Source: Candidatus Poribacteria bacterium
GTDB lineage: Bacteria > Poribacteria > WGA-4E > WGA-3G
NCBI GenBank assembly: GCA_022821965.1
Contig: JAJECN010000008.1
Coordinates: 1 to 33,952, forward strand
Reading direction: 5' to 3'
Length of the DNA: 33,952 nt
In this document: piece after piece, positions 17,297 to 25,893 of the stretch
Position numbering within the stretch: the stretch's first letter is position 1
Layout of the letters: each line of letters starts with the position of its first letter
The notes under the pieces: model-generated
What the model was told of the DNA's origin: nothing
Database searches by the model: none
The model's input: the letters and a program-made list of their open reading frames with translations, nothing else
Program-made: the position numbers and the translations under genes

Positions 17297-17317
17297 GGCG
17301 AGGATACAATCCTCGCC
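17297..17317. terminator. palindrome between convergent genes
   Basis: Arms of 9 bases at 17297-17305 and 17309-17317 with a 3-base loop. It lies in the 177-base gap between the plus-strand membrane-protein gene and the end of the minus-strand gene at 17380, so it can act on both. A T-run (tttttt) follows about 15 bases after it on the plus strand. Confidence 0.5.
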
Positions 17318-17379
17318 AGCGGCAGTAGCGGTTTTTTCCCTACCGAATTGTAAACATATCTTCGGATTCTACTATAACT

Positions 17380-18585
17380 TCAATATTGTCCCTTAAGCGT
17401 GAGCGTCGCGATAGTGTGTGTATAGTTGAGAAAGTCAAGCAGCGGGTCTTCTTCGTTGGTGCGGTTTCGGGTCATCTGGTAATCGGCGTTGAGTGTGAAA
17501 TACGGATTAAATTGCCAGTTCACCTGCACATTCGCGCCTATCTGCGTATCCCGACGGTTTAGTGGATTTTCTGGGATATTTCCGGTTTCGTCGAGAATCT
17601 GTCTGCCTTCAAACTGTACCCACAGTCTGGAGAGTCGGAGTCGCAACCAGCGTCCGGTATCAAACCGATAAAAGGAACTCGCTGCGACCTCGGTGCTGAC
17701 GAAGTTGAAGAAATCGACGTTGGAACGATTCAAGAATAGGTTAATCTCTTCTTGAAACATGAGTCCTTCCGTTGCGACTTGTATGAGTTTCGCTGAACCG
17801 ATATGTCGCCAGTCTTTTCGGCGTTCATTGTCGTCCAGTCCTGTCACACCTAAGATGAGGTTGTTCAAATTGGTTTGGTAGCTGCCATGCTCGATCCCAT
17901 ATTCCAGTTTGCCGAGTACCTGTTTGAAAAGCCCAAATTCCACGCGCGATGTCATCTTATGGCTGGTGGAACCGATAAGCAGGAAATCCTCTCTACGCGT
18001 ATTTTCATCGTCAAATCGGTGTAACCGCAGGTTGTATTCTAACACGCGCCCAAAGCGGAGTCCGAGTTGCCGTTCAGTATTGTTATAGATATTCGAGGTT
18101 CGCACGAAACGTTGCAGCCGATGTGAAGCCACAAGTGGCGGTAGACTTGAGACGGGCTGAAAGCTCAGTTCAGTTAAAAATACATCGTTGAATGCGTCGA
18201 ATTCGTTGAGTTTTCCGTCCGCACCGGTATAGTTTTCGACTTGAGGGACGTACTGCAGTTTGAGTCTGAGTTCATCGGTTACTGGTAAATCGCCACTCAG
18301 GTCAACGCCGAAGCGGTTAATCAGACCAGCAAGTTGTGGGTCTTCTTCTCCTGCGAGGCTGCTCGTATATGGATCTACACTCAAACCGAGTTCAATGTGA
18401 TTATTGAATGTATTAGAGAAGTGGGCATTAAGTGCGAGTTCTGCGGATTCTGTTTCAGATGTTTCAGGTTTTCTTTCCAGGAGGTTTTGTCCGAATTCGG
18501 GTTGAAACTGTGCGTACACGCTGCTTACGCCCAGTTGTATACAGATGAAAAGGCATATCACCAAAGAGACGGTTACTCTTCTCAT
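17380..18585 (-). CDS. putative outer-membrane beta-barrel protein
   Basis: 401 residues with a signal peptide ending SVYA before QFQPEFG. The mature protein has alternating strands rich in aromatic and charged residues (LRLKLQYVPQVENY, QLGLRFGRVLEYNLRLHRFD, WLRLRLSRLWVQFEGR, NVQVNWQFNPYFTLNADYQM). It ends in an aromatic residue (LTLKGQY), as outer-membrane barrels do. No named family is recognised. Its ATG overlaps the stop of the upstream gene (ATGA, 4 bases), so it is translationally coupled to the duplicated-module gene at 18582 and thereby to the PIN gene. That pairing is odd for a barrel and may only reflect operon drift. Confidence 0.6.
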   Translation of the reverse strand: MRRVTVSLVICLFICIQLGVSSVYAQFQPEFGQNLLERKPETSETESAELALNAHFSNTFNNHIELGLSVDPYTSSLAGEEDPQLAGLINRFGVDLSGDLPVTDELRLKLQYVPQVENYTGADGKLNEFDAFNDVFLTELSFQPVSSLPPLVASHRLQRFVRTSNIYNNTERQLGLRFGRVLEYNLRLHRFDDENTRREDFLLIGSTSHKMTSRVEFGLFKQVLGKLEYGIEHGSYQTNLNNLILGVTGLDDNERRKDWRHIGSAKLIQVATEGLMFQEEINLFLNRSNVDFFNFVSTEVAASSFYRFDTGRWLRLRLSRLWVQFEGRQILDETGNIPENPLNRRDTQIGANVQVNWQFNPYFTLNADYQMTRNRTNEEDPLLDFLNYTHTIATLTLKGQY

Positions 18586-19076
18586 TTTTCATTTCCCGGG
18601 TGTTCATTTTTGACCTCTTGAACAGTCGGCACTATATTCTGTTCAGTCAGTTTGTGGTTGTCGGCAGCGTAAGAACCTGTCCCTGGTGCACAGAGCCGGA
18701 TGAACCTCGGCATTCCAGCAATACTCAACCTATCTACAAGTGCTTCAAGACCGAGTGTGTAAAGATCCTCATCTGAGATTTCTCGAATACGTGTTGCCAG
18801 TGGTTTCCCATTTTTAGAGATATAAGTTTTCAGCTTGGATATACGGTTCCGTTCCGCTTCTGCTTCTTTGCTTGCTTGGTGAATTTGCTCGACGAGAGTG
18901 TCTATATCTGGCAAATTGTCCTGCCATTCATGCCGTTCAACCGAATAATCGCCAGTGCATGGGGCGTGCATATTAATAATAAGAAAACGGGACGCTCCAG
19001 TTTTACCAAGTTTGTTTGTAAGGGCTTCGACCCCCAGATCATAAAGTTCACTATCGGTTATCTTTAGGATGCTCAC
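18582..19076 (-). CDS. duplicated-module partner of the PIN gene (antitoxin-like)
   Basis: 164 residues from a GTG at 19076 with GGAGGT 8 bases upstream. The protein holds the same ~35-residue module twice. Residues 5-35 are KITDSELYDLGVEALTNKLG... and residues 99-136 are EISDEDLYTLGLEALVDRLS..., both continuing (S/P)RF and T-G-(D/S)-Y. Between them lies a charged helix or coiled coil (residues ~55-92). From memory, single-copy proteins ending in a GDYTKERxxWL-like motif commonly sit next to PIN-domain genes in cyanobacteria and other bacteria. That supports an antitoxin-like or PIN-regulating role, but no DNA-binding domain is evident. It overlaps the PIN gene by 26 bases and the barrel gene by 4. 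Confidence 0.6.
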   Translation of the reverse strand: MSILKITDSELYDLGVEALTNKLGKTGASRFLIINMHAPCTGDYSVERHEWQDNLPDIDTLVEQIHQASKEAEAERNRISKLKTYISKNGKPLATRIREISDEDLYTLGLEALVDRLSIAGMPRFIRLCAPGTGSYAADNHKLTEQNIVPTVQEVKNEHPGNEK

Positions 19077-19539
19077 TGCTATTTACCTCCTGTAACCATG
19101 TATATGGATTTTCGACTCGAACACGCAGATCGGAACTGAACCTTTTGGCTTTCCTAAAGAGCCGGTCATCTGTTGTAAGAAAAATATCTACTTTGCCGCT
19201 CTCGGCGCAAGCCAGATGCAAGGCATCAAACCATTTGAATCCAAGGGTTTCGAGTTGTTTACCTCTTAAATTTTCCGTTGTACCAATCGAAATTTTTTGA
19301 TACGCTGCATTCATCTGAGATTTTATTCGAGAACGTTGAATCCAATTTGGGGTGTTGTTGACTTCGATTGTTAGAACCTCACTGACAACCCAGTGCCAGC
19401 GACTCGCGACGAAAGCTTCAAGGATTTTCTCAATAGCCTCGGTCTCGCGGCGAATCCGATCCTGCGTCTGATCATTAAACGGACGACTTAAACAACACGT
19501 ATCAAGATAAATTTTCCAGTTGTAAAAAGGTGTTTTCAC
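19051..19539 (-). CDS. PIN-domain protein (VapC-like ribonuclease)
   Basis: 162 residues from a GTG at 19539; the ribosome site is weak. The PIN-fold acidic set is present: Asp13 in KIYLDTCCLSRP, Glu54 in VVSEVLTIEV, Asp105 in KWFDALHLACAE and Asp124/125 in FLTTDDRLF. These would bind Mg2+ or Mn2+ for RNA cleavage, as in VapC toxins. It overlaps the downstream duplicated-module gene by 26 bases, a typical toxin-antitoxin arrangement, although here the PIN gene comes first. It starts only 23 bases after thiG, so it may be read with the thiamine genes. Targets are unknown. Confidence 0.85.
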   Translation of the reverse strand: MKTPFYNWKIYLDTCCLSRPFNDQTQDRIRRETEAIEKILEAFVASRWHWVVSEVLTIEVNNTPNWIQRSRIKSQMNAAYQKISIGTTENLRGKQLETLGFKWFDALHLACAESGKVDIFLTTDDRLFRKAKRFSSDLRVRVENPYTWLQEVNSSEHPKDNR

Positions 19540-19562
19540 TCAGTTACTCTGATCTTTTGTCT

Positions 19563-20333
19563 TTATTCTATCATTCCGGTTTGTGGGCTTGAGGCGGTCG
19601 CGTAGAGTTTCCGAGGTATCCGTCCTGCTAAAAACGCGGCTCTCCCTGCTTCGACTGCTTTTTTCATGGCCTCCGCCATCAGAACGGGGCGGTGTGCTTT
19701 CGCGACTGCTGTGTTGAGCAGAACACCATCGCATCCCAACTCCATCGCAATCGCTGCATCTGAGGCAGTGCCGACACCAGCATCCACGATGAGCGGCACC
19801 TGCACGAGGTCCCGAATAATCTGAATATTATACGGATTACGGATTCCCATCCCTGAACCGATCGGCGCACCCAGGGGCATTACGGCAGCGCACCCAATGT
19901 CTTCTAATTTCTTGCATGTAATTGGATCATCGTTACAGTATGGGAGCACCGTGAAGCCGTCTTTCACAAGCGTTTCCGCTGCGCTGAGGAGCTGCTCCAC
20001 ATCTGGAAACAGCGTCTCTTCATCACCGATAACTTCAACTTTGATGAGGGATGTCCCAAGTGCTTCTCGCGCGAGGTTCGCTGTCAGAATTGCGTCCTTT
20101 GCTGTGAAGCAGCCCGCGGTATTTGGGAGGATCGTCATACCGCGTTCACGGAGGAGTGCGAACAGGTTCTCTCCAGATGAATCTGTAAATTTCACGCGGC
20201 GCATCGACACCGTCGCGATTTCTGCACCGCTGGTGGTAATGGCTTCCGTCATTATATGGAAGTTCGGATACCCTGCTGTTCCGATCAGCAGCCGTGATGT
20301 ATATGTTTGGTCTGCGATTTTGAATTCTTGCAT
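19563..20333 (-). CDS. thiG: thiazole synthase
   Basis: 256 residues, normal for ThiG. The enzyme forms the thiazole phosphate ring from deoxyxylulose phosphate, iminoglycine and ThiS-thiocarboxylate. The TIM-barrel blocks are intact: [35 protein letters not shown], the Schiff-base Lys98 in [73 protein letters not shown]. The ATG has no clear ribosome site. It lies 209 bases after thiS, a longer gap than usual for this pair. Confidence 0.95.
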   Translation of the reverse strand: MQEFKIADQTYTSRLLIGTAGYPNFHIMTEAITTSGAEIATVSMRRVKFTDSSGENLFALLRERGMTILPNTAGCFTAKDAILTANLAREALGTSLIKVEVIGDEETLFPDVEQLLSAAETLVKDGFTVLPYCNDDPITCKKLEDIGCAAVMPLGAPIGSGMGIRNPYNIQIIRDLVQVPLIVDAGVGTASDAAIAMELGCDGVLLNTAVAKAHRPVLMAEAMKKAVEAGRAAFLAGRIPRKLYATASSPQTGMIE

Positions 20334-20542
20334 ATTTTTAACTATAGGGTTGCTCCGTTTTTTTTTGTTGTCAAAAACGGGTTTTGCCTAATCCGTATTG
20401 CATTTAAAAATCCCTTCCACTTTTAGTATAGCAGCGTCAAAGCCTCTTTATCAAGTATTTTTGGATCCAGTCCAGAGCCATTCAATTATCACAGATCGCT
20501 CTTGGTAGGAGGGGTTTGTACTCTCGATTTTTTGTAATCGTA

Positions 20543-20749
20543 TTATCCGCCTTGGACGGCGCGAATAATCTCAACCTCACTGTTCTCGCGAAGCTCCGTG
20601 GCTTGCCACTTCGTTTTCGGGATGACCTCCCGGTCCACAGCGACAGCGATGCCTGCCTGTGTCGGATTCAGTTCTAAGACGATGAGCAGGTCGTGGATAT
20701 TTATATTAAGGCGAACCTCTTTGGCTTCGCCGTTAATGCGTATTTTCAT
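20543..20749 (-). CDS. thiS: thiamine sulfur-carrier protein
   Basis: 68 residues with a ubiquitin-like fold pattern (MKIRINGEAKEVRLN ... LLIVLELNPTQAGIAVAVDR ... ENSEVEIIRAVQGG). The C-terminal Gly-Gly is the site of adenylation and thiocarboxylation, and the sulfur is passed to ThiG. No thiF or moeB-type activating enzyme is in the window. It lies between thiO and thiG on the same strand. Confidence 0.93.
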   Translation of the reverse strand: MKIRINGEAKEVRLNINIHDLLIVLELNPTQAGIAVAVDREVIPKTKWQATELRENSEVEIIRAVQGG

Positions 20750-20762
20750 ATTTTTTTAGTGT

Positions 20763-20832
20763 TTACGGCACACGGCGTGTGCCTACTACTTTAAGTGTGG
20801 TTACGACACACAGCGTGTGCCTATTACTTTAA
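20763..20832. repeat. two direct copies of a palindromic unit at the thiO 3' end
   Basis: A 32-base unit occurs at 20763 and again at 20801 (period 38). Each centres on a palindrome, ggcacacggcgtgtgcc at 20767-20783 and a one-mismatch version at 20805-20821. The second copy contains the stop codon of the thiO gene ending at 20824. It could be a stability hairpin pair between thiO and thiS. Confidence 0.65.
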
Positions 20833-21960
20833 AAATCGGTCTAATTGAAACGGGGCGATTATCTCTGAAGTTTTACCGGTCAGAATCAGTTTGGCTATTT
20901 CGTAAGCCGTAATGGGTGTGAGTAAAATGCCATTGCGATAATGTCCTGTTGCGTATATCAGGTTCTCAACAGGTGTTTCGCCGAGTATAGGAGCATTGTC
21001 TCTACTACCGGGACGTAAACCCGTCCATGTTTCCAGAAGCGGCAGTTCGTAGATACCCGGCACGGCTTCCCACGCCCCACGGAGCAGCTCAAATGTGCCA
21101 CCAGCCGTTAAGCGTGTGTCAAACCCCATCTCCTCGCTTGTTGCACCGACGATAAGTCTGCCGTCGGTTCTCGGTACCAGATATACCGACGTTGGATACC
21201 TTGCCCTGACAGTGCGGATGACATTTTTAACTGTAATACCGGCTTCCATCTGCAATGCCAACATCTGTCCTTTCACAGGACGCACCGGCGGCCGGAGGGT
21301 ATCTGGTAGTCCTTCAATCTGTGCAGACCAGCATCCTGCTGCGAGAATCAGTGTATCTGCTGCCTGAAAACCGTCTTGTGTTTGAACACCAGCTGCGACT
21401 CCGTTTTCTATAACGACGCTCTCAATGGTGCTATTTTCATGCAGCACGCCTCCACAAGCCTGAAAGGAATGCTGGAGTGCCTTTACCATCAGTCGGTTAT
21501 CAACTTGATGATCGGTCGCACAACGGATGGCTGCGGTCACGCGAGGTGAAAGGGCAGGTTCGATTTCACGCGCTGCGCGTCCAGTCAACCACTCGACATC
21601 TAATCCTAAGTCCTGTTGTGAAGTGTGAAGATGCCGAAGTTGATGTGTATCATCAGGTTCTAATCCGACGATGAGTGTGCCTTCTGCTCGATAACCGACG
21701 GTCATCTCTGCATCCGCTTCTAATTCACGAACCCATTGCGGATAGCGTTGTAAGCCTTGGCAACCGAGTTTGAGCAGTTCCGGTTCTTCGTTATGTGCTT
21801 CAGCGAGGGGCGCGAGCATCCCAGCGGCTGCCCAAGAGGCGGCGCGTCCGGCTTCAGCACGGTCGTAAATGGTGACGGGGACTCCCGATTTCGCAAGCTG
21901 CCATCCGATACCGAGTCCGATCACACCGCCACCAATGATGAGAACTGTTTTGTTTATCAT
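20824..21960 (-). CDS. thiO: glycine oxidase ThiO, copy 1
   Basis: 378 residues. FAD-dependent oxidation of glycine to iminoglycine, the substrate of ThiG, in the cytoplasm. The N-terminal dinucleotide loop (VLIIGGGVIGLGIGWQLAKSG), the motif AGRAASWAAAGMLAP, YRAEGTLIVGLEPDD, RPVKGQMLALQM, VYLVPRTDGRLIVGAT and the C-terminal ATGHYRNGILLTPITA are all intact. It is next to thiS and thiG on the same strand. A close paralogue follows upstream (22067-23206), and by eye roughly three quarters of residues agree. Both look functional. Confidence 0.92.
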   Translation of the reverse strand: MINKTVLIIGGGVIGLGIGWQLAKSGVPVTIYDRAEAGRAASWAAAGMLAPLAEAHNEEPELLKLGCQGLQRYPQWVRELEADAEMTVGYRAEGTLIVGLEPDDTHQLRHLHTSQQDLGLDVEWLTGRAAREIEPALSPRVTAAIRCATDHQVDNRLMVKALQHSFQACGGVLHENSTIESVVIENGVAAGVQTQDGFQAADTLILAAGCWSAQIEGLPDTLRPPVRPVKGQMLALQMEAGITVKNVIRTVRARYPTSVYLVPRTDGRLIVGATSEEMGFDTRLTAGGTFELLRGAWEAVPGIYELPLLETWTGLRPGSRDNAPILGETPVENLIYATGHYRNGILLTPITAYEIAKLILTGKTSEIIAPFQLDRFLK

Positions 21961-22066
21961 TAATTCAGTAGGTGAAGCGACTATTTTTCCAATACATTTT
22001 TTTTCTTCGCATGAAAGGCATGGGACTGACCGCTGGCAACTTCAGGACGCTGACGAACCGTAGCCC

Positions 22067-23206
22067 CTACTCCTTTGAAAACCTGTCCAAGTGAAATGGG
22101 GCGATTGTTTCTGATGTCTCACCCGTCAGAATCAGTTTGGCTATCTCGTAAGCTGTGATGGGTGTGAGTAAGATGCCGTTGCGATAGTGCCCTGTTGCAT
22201 ATATTAGATTTTCGACAGGTGTTTTACCGAGTATGGGGGCATTGTCTCTGCTACCGGGACGTAAGCCTGTCCACGTTTCGATAAGTGGCAGTTCGTAGAT
22301 ACCGGGCACAGCTTCACACGCCCCGTGGAGGAGTTCATATACACCCCCAACGGTCAGGTCCGTGTCAAACCCCAGTTCCTCGGTTGTTGCACCGACGACG
22401 AGTCTACCATCGGTTCTTGGCACTAAATATACCGGCATCGGATACCTCGCCTTGACGGTACGGATGACGTTTTTGAGCATGGTGCCTTCCCGCATTTGCA
22501 ACGCTAACATCTGTCCCTTCACGGGACGCACGGGAGGGATAATAGTATCCGGTAACCCGCTGATCTGTCCAGACCAGCATCCTGCGGCGAGAATACACAC
22601 ATCTGCGCCTTGGAAACCGTCTTGTGTTTGAACACCAGTTGCGGTTCCATTTTCTATGACAATTTTTTCAACAGCACTATTTTCATGCAACACGCCGCCG
22701 CGCCCCTGATAGGCACGCTGGAGTGCCTGAGCCATCAGTCGGTTATCGACTTGATGGTCAGTTTCACAACGAATAGCTGCAGTCACGTATGGTGAGAGGG
22801 CTCCTTCAATTTTACGTGCTTCTTCTCCACTCAACCACTCAACATTCAACCCTAAATCTTGTTGTAAGTTATAAGAATGCCGGAGTTGATATGCATCATC
22901 GGGTTCAATTCCTATAATGAGCGTGCCTTCTGCCCGGTAACCGATTGACATCTCGGTTTCTGCCTCTAATTCATCGACCCATTCCGGGTAGCGTGCTAAA
23001 CTCTGGTTGCTGAGTTTGAGGAGGTCGAGTTCGTCAATGTGTGCTTCAGCAATTGGACCGAGCATACCACCGGCTGCCCAAGAGGCACCGCGTCCGGCTT
23101 GTCCGCGCTCATAAATGGTGACAGCGGCACCCGCTTTCGCAAGCTGCCATCCGATACCAAGTCCAATCACACCGCCACCAATGATGAGAATTTTTTTATT
23201 TTTCAT
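22067..23206 (-). CDS. thiO: glycine oxidase ThiO, copy 2 (tandem paralogue)
   Basis: 379 residues, same domain plan as copy 1: ILIIGGGVIGLGIGWQLAKAG, AGRGASWAAGGMLGP, GYRAEGTLIIGIEPDD, RPVKGQMLALQM, YLVPRTDGRLVVGATTEELG, ATGHYRNGILLTPITAYE. No key residue is missing. It lies 106 bases upstream of copy 1. Two adjacent intact copies of a normally single-copy gene suggest a recent duplication kept for dosage, or one copy oxidising another amino acid (for example sarcosine or a D-amino acid). That is inference. No TPP riboswitch is recognisable in the 62 bases before it. Confidence 0.9.
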   Translation of the reverse strand: MKNKKILIIGGGVIGLGIGWQLAKAGAAVTIYERGQAGRGASWAAGGMLGPIAEAHIDELDLLKLSNQSLARYPEWVDELEAETEMSIGYRAEGTLIIGIEPDDAYQLRHSYNLQQDLGLNVEWLSGEEARKIEGALSPYVTAAIRCETDHQVDNRLMAQALQRAYQGRGGVLHENSAVEKIVIENGTATGVQTQDGFQGADVCILAAGCWSGQISGLPDTIIPPVRPVKGQMLALQMREGTMLKNVIRTVKARYPMPVYLVPRTDGRLVVGATTEELGFDTDLTVGGVYELLHGACEAVPGIYELPLIETWTGLRPGSRDNAPILGKTPVENLIYATGHYRNGILLTPITAYEIAKLILTGETSETIAPFHLDRFSKE

Positions 23207-23268
23207 TCTTCCCTATTCCATTTCTAAAAAAGAAAATTTTGGAAACACAACAATTTTTCATCTTTGAT

Positions 23269-24327
23269 TTAATCCACCGGCATTGCGTGCGCTGGGATTT
23301 CCACACCCTGTTCGCTCCAGAATTTGTATGCACCACGGTGTAGTGGAATAATAAATGCCTTTGGCCCATTTTCTATCGTCATATCTGCCGCGGCTTGATT
23401 TGTCTGGAGCATCATCTGATGTCCTTCCGGTGCGTAAACATGCTTTAGAAGTTTATAGATGGTTTCCTCGCTCACCGCTTTGTTCGCGATAAGTACCGTT
23501 GGCATCAGGAGAGTTCTCACCGGTTTAACTTTGCCTTCATAAGCACCTTCTGGCAAAGATCCAGAGAGATAGAACGGGTACTTTTCATAGAAGCCGTACT
23601 TCTTCGCGGCTACGTCGAGATCAATCATCCGAATCGATTTAATTGCTGTGAGTTGAATAACGGCACTATTCGGTACACTGACGAGCCATTGGAACGCAGC
23701 GACCTGTCCGTCTTGAAGTGCCTCGGCGGCGGCACTGCCACCTTTGTAAATCGGCGTAAACTTGCCCCAGATGCCTGCGAGTCTTGACAGTCGTTCCAAT
23801 GTTTGTGCAGTCCCGGAGCCGCTCGCTCCAGAAGCGATTTTTTTACCGACAATATCCTCAAACTGATGAACATCGCTGTTTGCCAGTGTTGAGAACTGGT
23901 CATAAGCGATGAAAAGCAGTGTCACCATACGAATATTAGTTTTCGGTCCCTCTTCTGCGAAAATTTCTTCGCCGTGGTAGCCGAGGTAGCTCTCAGAGGC
24001 AAAGACGACACCGAGTGCTTCGGTATCGTCGTTCACACGCCGCGTGTTTTCGACTGAACCGGCGGAAGCACCGACAGATATTTTGAGGTGCGGTTCCTGT
24101 TGGGTCAAGATACGACTAACGCCCCCGGCAAATTGTGAAAAGCTACCACCAATTACACCACCTAAAATTGAAAGCCATTCCTTTTCCTGACGCGAGGCAT
24201 CGGTTGTTTTCGCTTTTTCAGTTGATTGCTTATCGCTACATCCGTGAAGGACAACCAGTGCAGTTAGCATGAAAGCGGTGAACATAAGTAATAAATTATG
24301 ATGTGTGCCTCTGTCCTTTGTAAACAT
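23269..24327 (-). CDS. TAXI-family TRAP-type solute receptor lipoprotein
   Basis: 352 residues with a lipobox-type signal (LTALVVLHGC, Cys30) followed by a charged linker. Residues ~50-345 match the TAXI receptor pattern: LSILGGVIGGSFSQFAGGVSRIL, ISVGASAGSVENTRRVN, GVVFASESYLGY, GKKIASGASGSGTAQTLERL, YKGGSAAAEALQDGQVAAF, PFYLSGSLPEGAYEG and LMPTVLIANKAVSEETIYKLLK. TAXI proteins feed TRAP membrane subunits, which are not in the window, so the partner is elsewhere or absent. It is 62 bases upstream of thiO copy 2 on the same strand, but a thiamine link is unproven. Confidence 0.85.
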   Translation of the reverse strand: MFTKDRGTHHNLLLMFTAFMLTALVVLHGCSDKQSTEKAKTTDASRQEKEWLSILGGVIGGSFSQFAGGVSRILTQQEPHLKISVGASAGSVENTRRVNDDTEALGVVFASESYLGYHGEEIFAEEGPKTNIRMVTLLFIAYDQFSTLANSDVHQFEDIVGKKIASGASGSGTAQTLERLSRLAGIWGKFTPIYKGGSAAAEALQDGQVAAFQWLVSVPNSAVIQLTAIKSIRMIDLDVAAKKYGFYEKYPFYLSGSLPEGAYEGKVKPVRTLLMPTVLIANKAVSEETIYKLLKHVYAPEGHQMMLQTNQAAADMTIENGPKAFIIPLHRGAYKFWSEQGVEIPAHAMPVD

Positions 24328-24356
24328 AAGGTTTCCTTTTTCGTTTGTATATTGAA

Positions 24357-24456
24357 TAGTTGTCGGTCTTCGGTTATCGGTTGTCAGTTAACTTCTGTGG
24401 ATGTTGCGACCTTTCTGACGGTCACAAACTGCTCTTTAACCGATGGTTGATAACTA
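24357..24456. repeat. MITE-like intergenic element, copy 4
   Basis: The cleanest copy: it opens tagttgtcgg at 24357 and closes gataacta at 24456, inverted ends of the same sequence. Inside is ttatcggttgtcagttaa, a variable core, then cacaaactgctctttaac, also present in the copy at 27001 (cacaaacatctctttaac). It lies 30 bases upstream of the TAXI gene start. Confidence 0.75.
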
Positions 24457-24537
24457 TAAGAATACCAGATATTTTCCGATATTTCAAGGGGTTTCTGGCT
24501 TGGGTAGAAGCCCAATTTCTCGGAAACTTAAATTTTC

Positions 24538-24566
24538 TTGATAAATCTTCCTAAGGCTGCTAAATT
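24538..24566 (+). promoter_or_regulatory. candidate promoter of the CsgG/FlgT-like gene
   Basis: TTGATA at 24538-24543 and TAAATT at 24561-24566, spacing 17, about 47 bases before the GTG start. Confidence 0.45.
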
Positions 24567-24612
24567 ATAGGCGTAAGAGGTAACCAAAGGAAGAAAAGGA
24601 GGCGAAAAAACA

Positions 24613-25872
24613 GTGAAACGCATCTTTTCATATCTGTTGGTGATAGGATTCGGTCTGTGCTTCGTTATCGGTCCTGTTGCCGTTAGCGACGCTACGACGA
24701 AAAAACGGATTGCTGTCCTCTACTTTGAGGACCACAGTCGCTTTGATTCTCCTACCGGATGCGGTTGTATACCCAGTTTTATCGGGAATCTGATTAGCAA
24801 AAAAAAGCGATGGGATTTGGAAGCAGGATTTGCCAAAATGCTCAATCGGAAGCTCGTCGAAACGAATATGTATGAACCCGTCAGTAAAGATGAGCTCCTT
24901 GATGCTATGGCATTTATGACACTCTCACGGCACGGCTTAAAGAAACTAAATCAAGAGCAACGCGCAACGCTTGCGAAGCATCTCAATGCGGACGTAATTG
25001 TGGTGGGCGATATCCAAAAATTTAATCAGGAACGTTTCAGAACTAACGCTTCCCGGACGCTACGGGAAGGTGGCCGCGAAGCACAGCGGGGACCTGTCGG
25101 CGCAAGTTATATTGCGCCTGTTATTTTGCGGGGATCGATACACCGTGCCACCATTAAACTGAACATGAAATTCTACAATGTGTCCGGCAACACTATAGCA
25201 GAACCCCGAATCTCCGCCAGTCGGGACCACAATTATATCGGCACAAGATTCGCTTCTCTTGAAGCGAGTAGGACAGAGGAAGGGACGAACCTCGCCTTTG
25301 GACAAACGAAAGACAGTCAGCGGAAAAATCCACGCCCGATTGTCAAACCGGTTGAGCTTAATGAAATCCAGTTTGCGAGTGCTGAATACGACAGAACGCT
25401 TTTCGGCATCGTAACCAATGAGGCATTAATTAAAGTCGTTTTGGCACTCCGAGATAGTGTTGGACCCAACTTCATTACACCTTGGGAACCGCAACCTGAG
25501 ACTGCCGAAAAAGGAGAGAAAACCGCTTCAACGGCAGCGGATGGACCTATCAAAGGGCAGATTCTGTATGTCGATGCTGAAAATCCGGATATGATCTATG
25601 TCAATATTGGTTCCGATAGGGGAATAGCCATCAATCAAGAATTTACTGTCTATACCAAGGGCAAGCCGGTGCGAGATATAGATACCGGTGAAATTCTAAC
25701 ACACGTACCGAAGCAGATCGGTACCTTGGCGGTTTCCGAAATTCAGACGGGTAAAGTCTCTATTTTCCGAGTCGTTGAAATAGTGGAGCCTCTGAAAAGA
25801 GGGGATGTCGTTAGAGAGACTACTCCTGAACCCCCGGCATCGGAAACGGAGGCACCCGAGAAACAAGAGTAA
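24613..25872 (+). CDS. CsgG-like protein with FlgT-type C-terminal domain
   Basis: 419 residues from a GTG with AGGAGG 10 bases upstream. Residues 1-27 are a signal peptide. The region 30-260 resembles CsgG/TolB-N type secretion-associated domains (RIAVLYFEDHS, AGFAKMLNRKLVETNMYEPV, LAKHLNADVIVVGDIQKF). Residues ~310-405 look like the FlgT C-terminal domain (GQILYVDAENPDMIYVNIGS, FTVYTKGKPVRDIDTGEILT, VSIFRVVEIVEPLKRGD), found in flagellar and lipoprotein assembly factors. A CGC cysteine cluster sits near residue 49 (PTGCGCIPS). No flagellar or curli genes are nearby. I infer a periplasmic envelope-assembly protein. The next gene follows at 21 bases and is probably co-transcribed. Confidence 0.75.
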   Translation: MKRIFSYLLVIGFGLCFVIGPVAVSDATTKKRIAVLYFEDHSRFDSPTGCGCIPSFIGNLISKKKRWDLEAGFAKMLNRKLVETNMYEPVSKDELLDAMAFMTLSRHGLKKLNQEQRATLAKHLNADVIVVGDIQKFNQERFRTNASRTLREGGREAQRGPVGASYIAPVILRGSIHRATIKLNMKFYNVSGNTIAEPRISASRDHNYIGTRFASLEASRTEEGTNLAFGQTKDSQRKNPRPIVKPVELNEIQFASAEYDRTLFGIVTNEALIKVVLALRDSVGPNFITPWEPQPETAEKGEKTASTAADGPIKGQILYVDAENPDMIYVNIGSDRGIAINQEFTVYTKGKPVRDIDTGEILTHVPKQIGTLAVSEIQTGKVSIFRVVEIVEPLKRGDVVRETTPEPPASETEAPEKQE

Positions 25873-25893
25873 ATTTTGAAAGGAGTGTTATAG

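Noticed and set aside
23207-23268. TPP riboswitch before the thiO genes
   Set aside because: The gap is only 62 bases and I see no conserved CUGAGA or ACC-type THI-box core on the minus strand. None is evident in the gaps within the cluster either.
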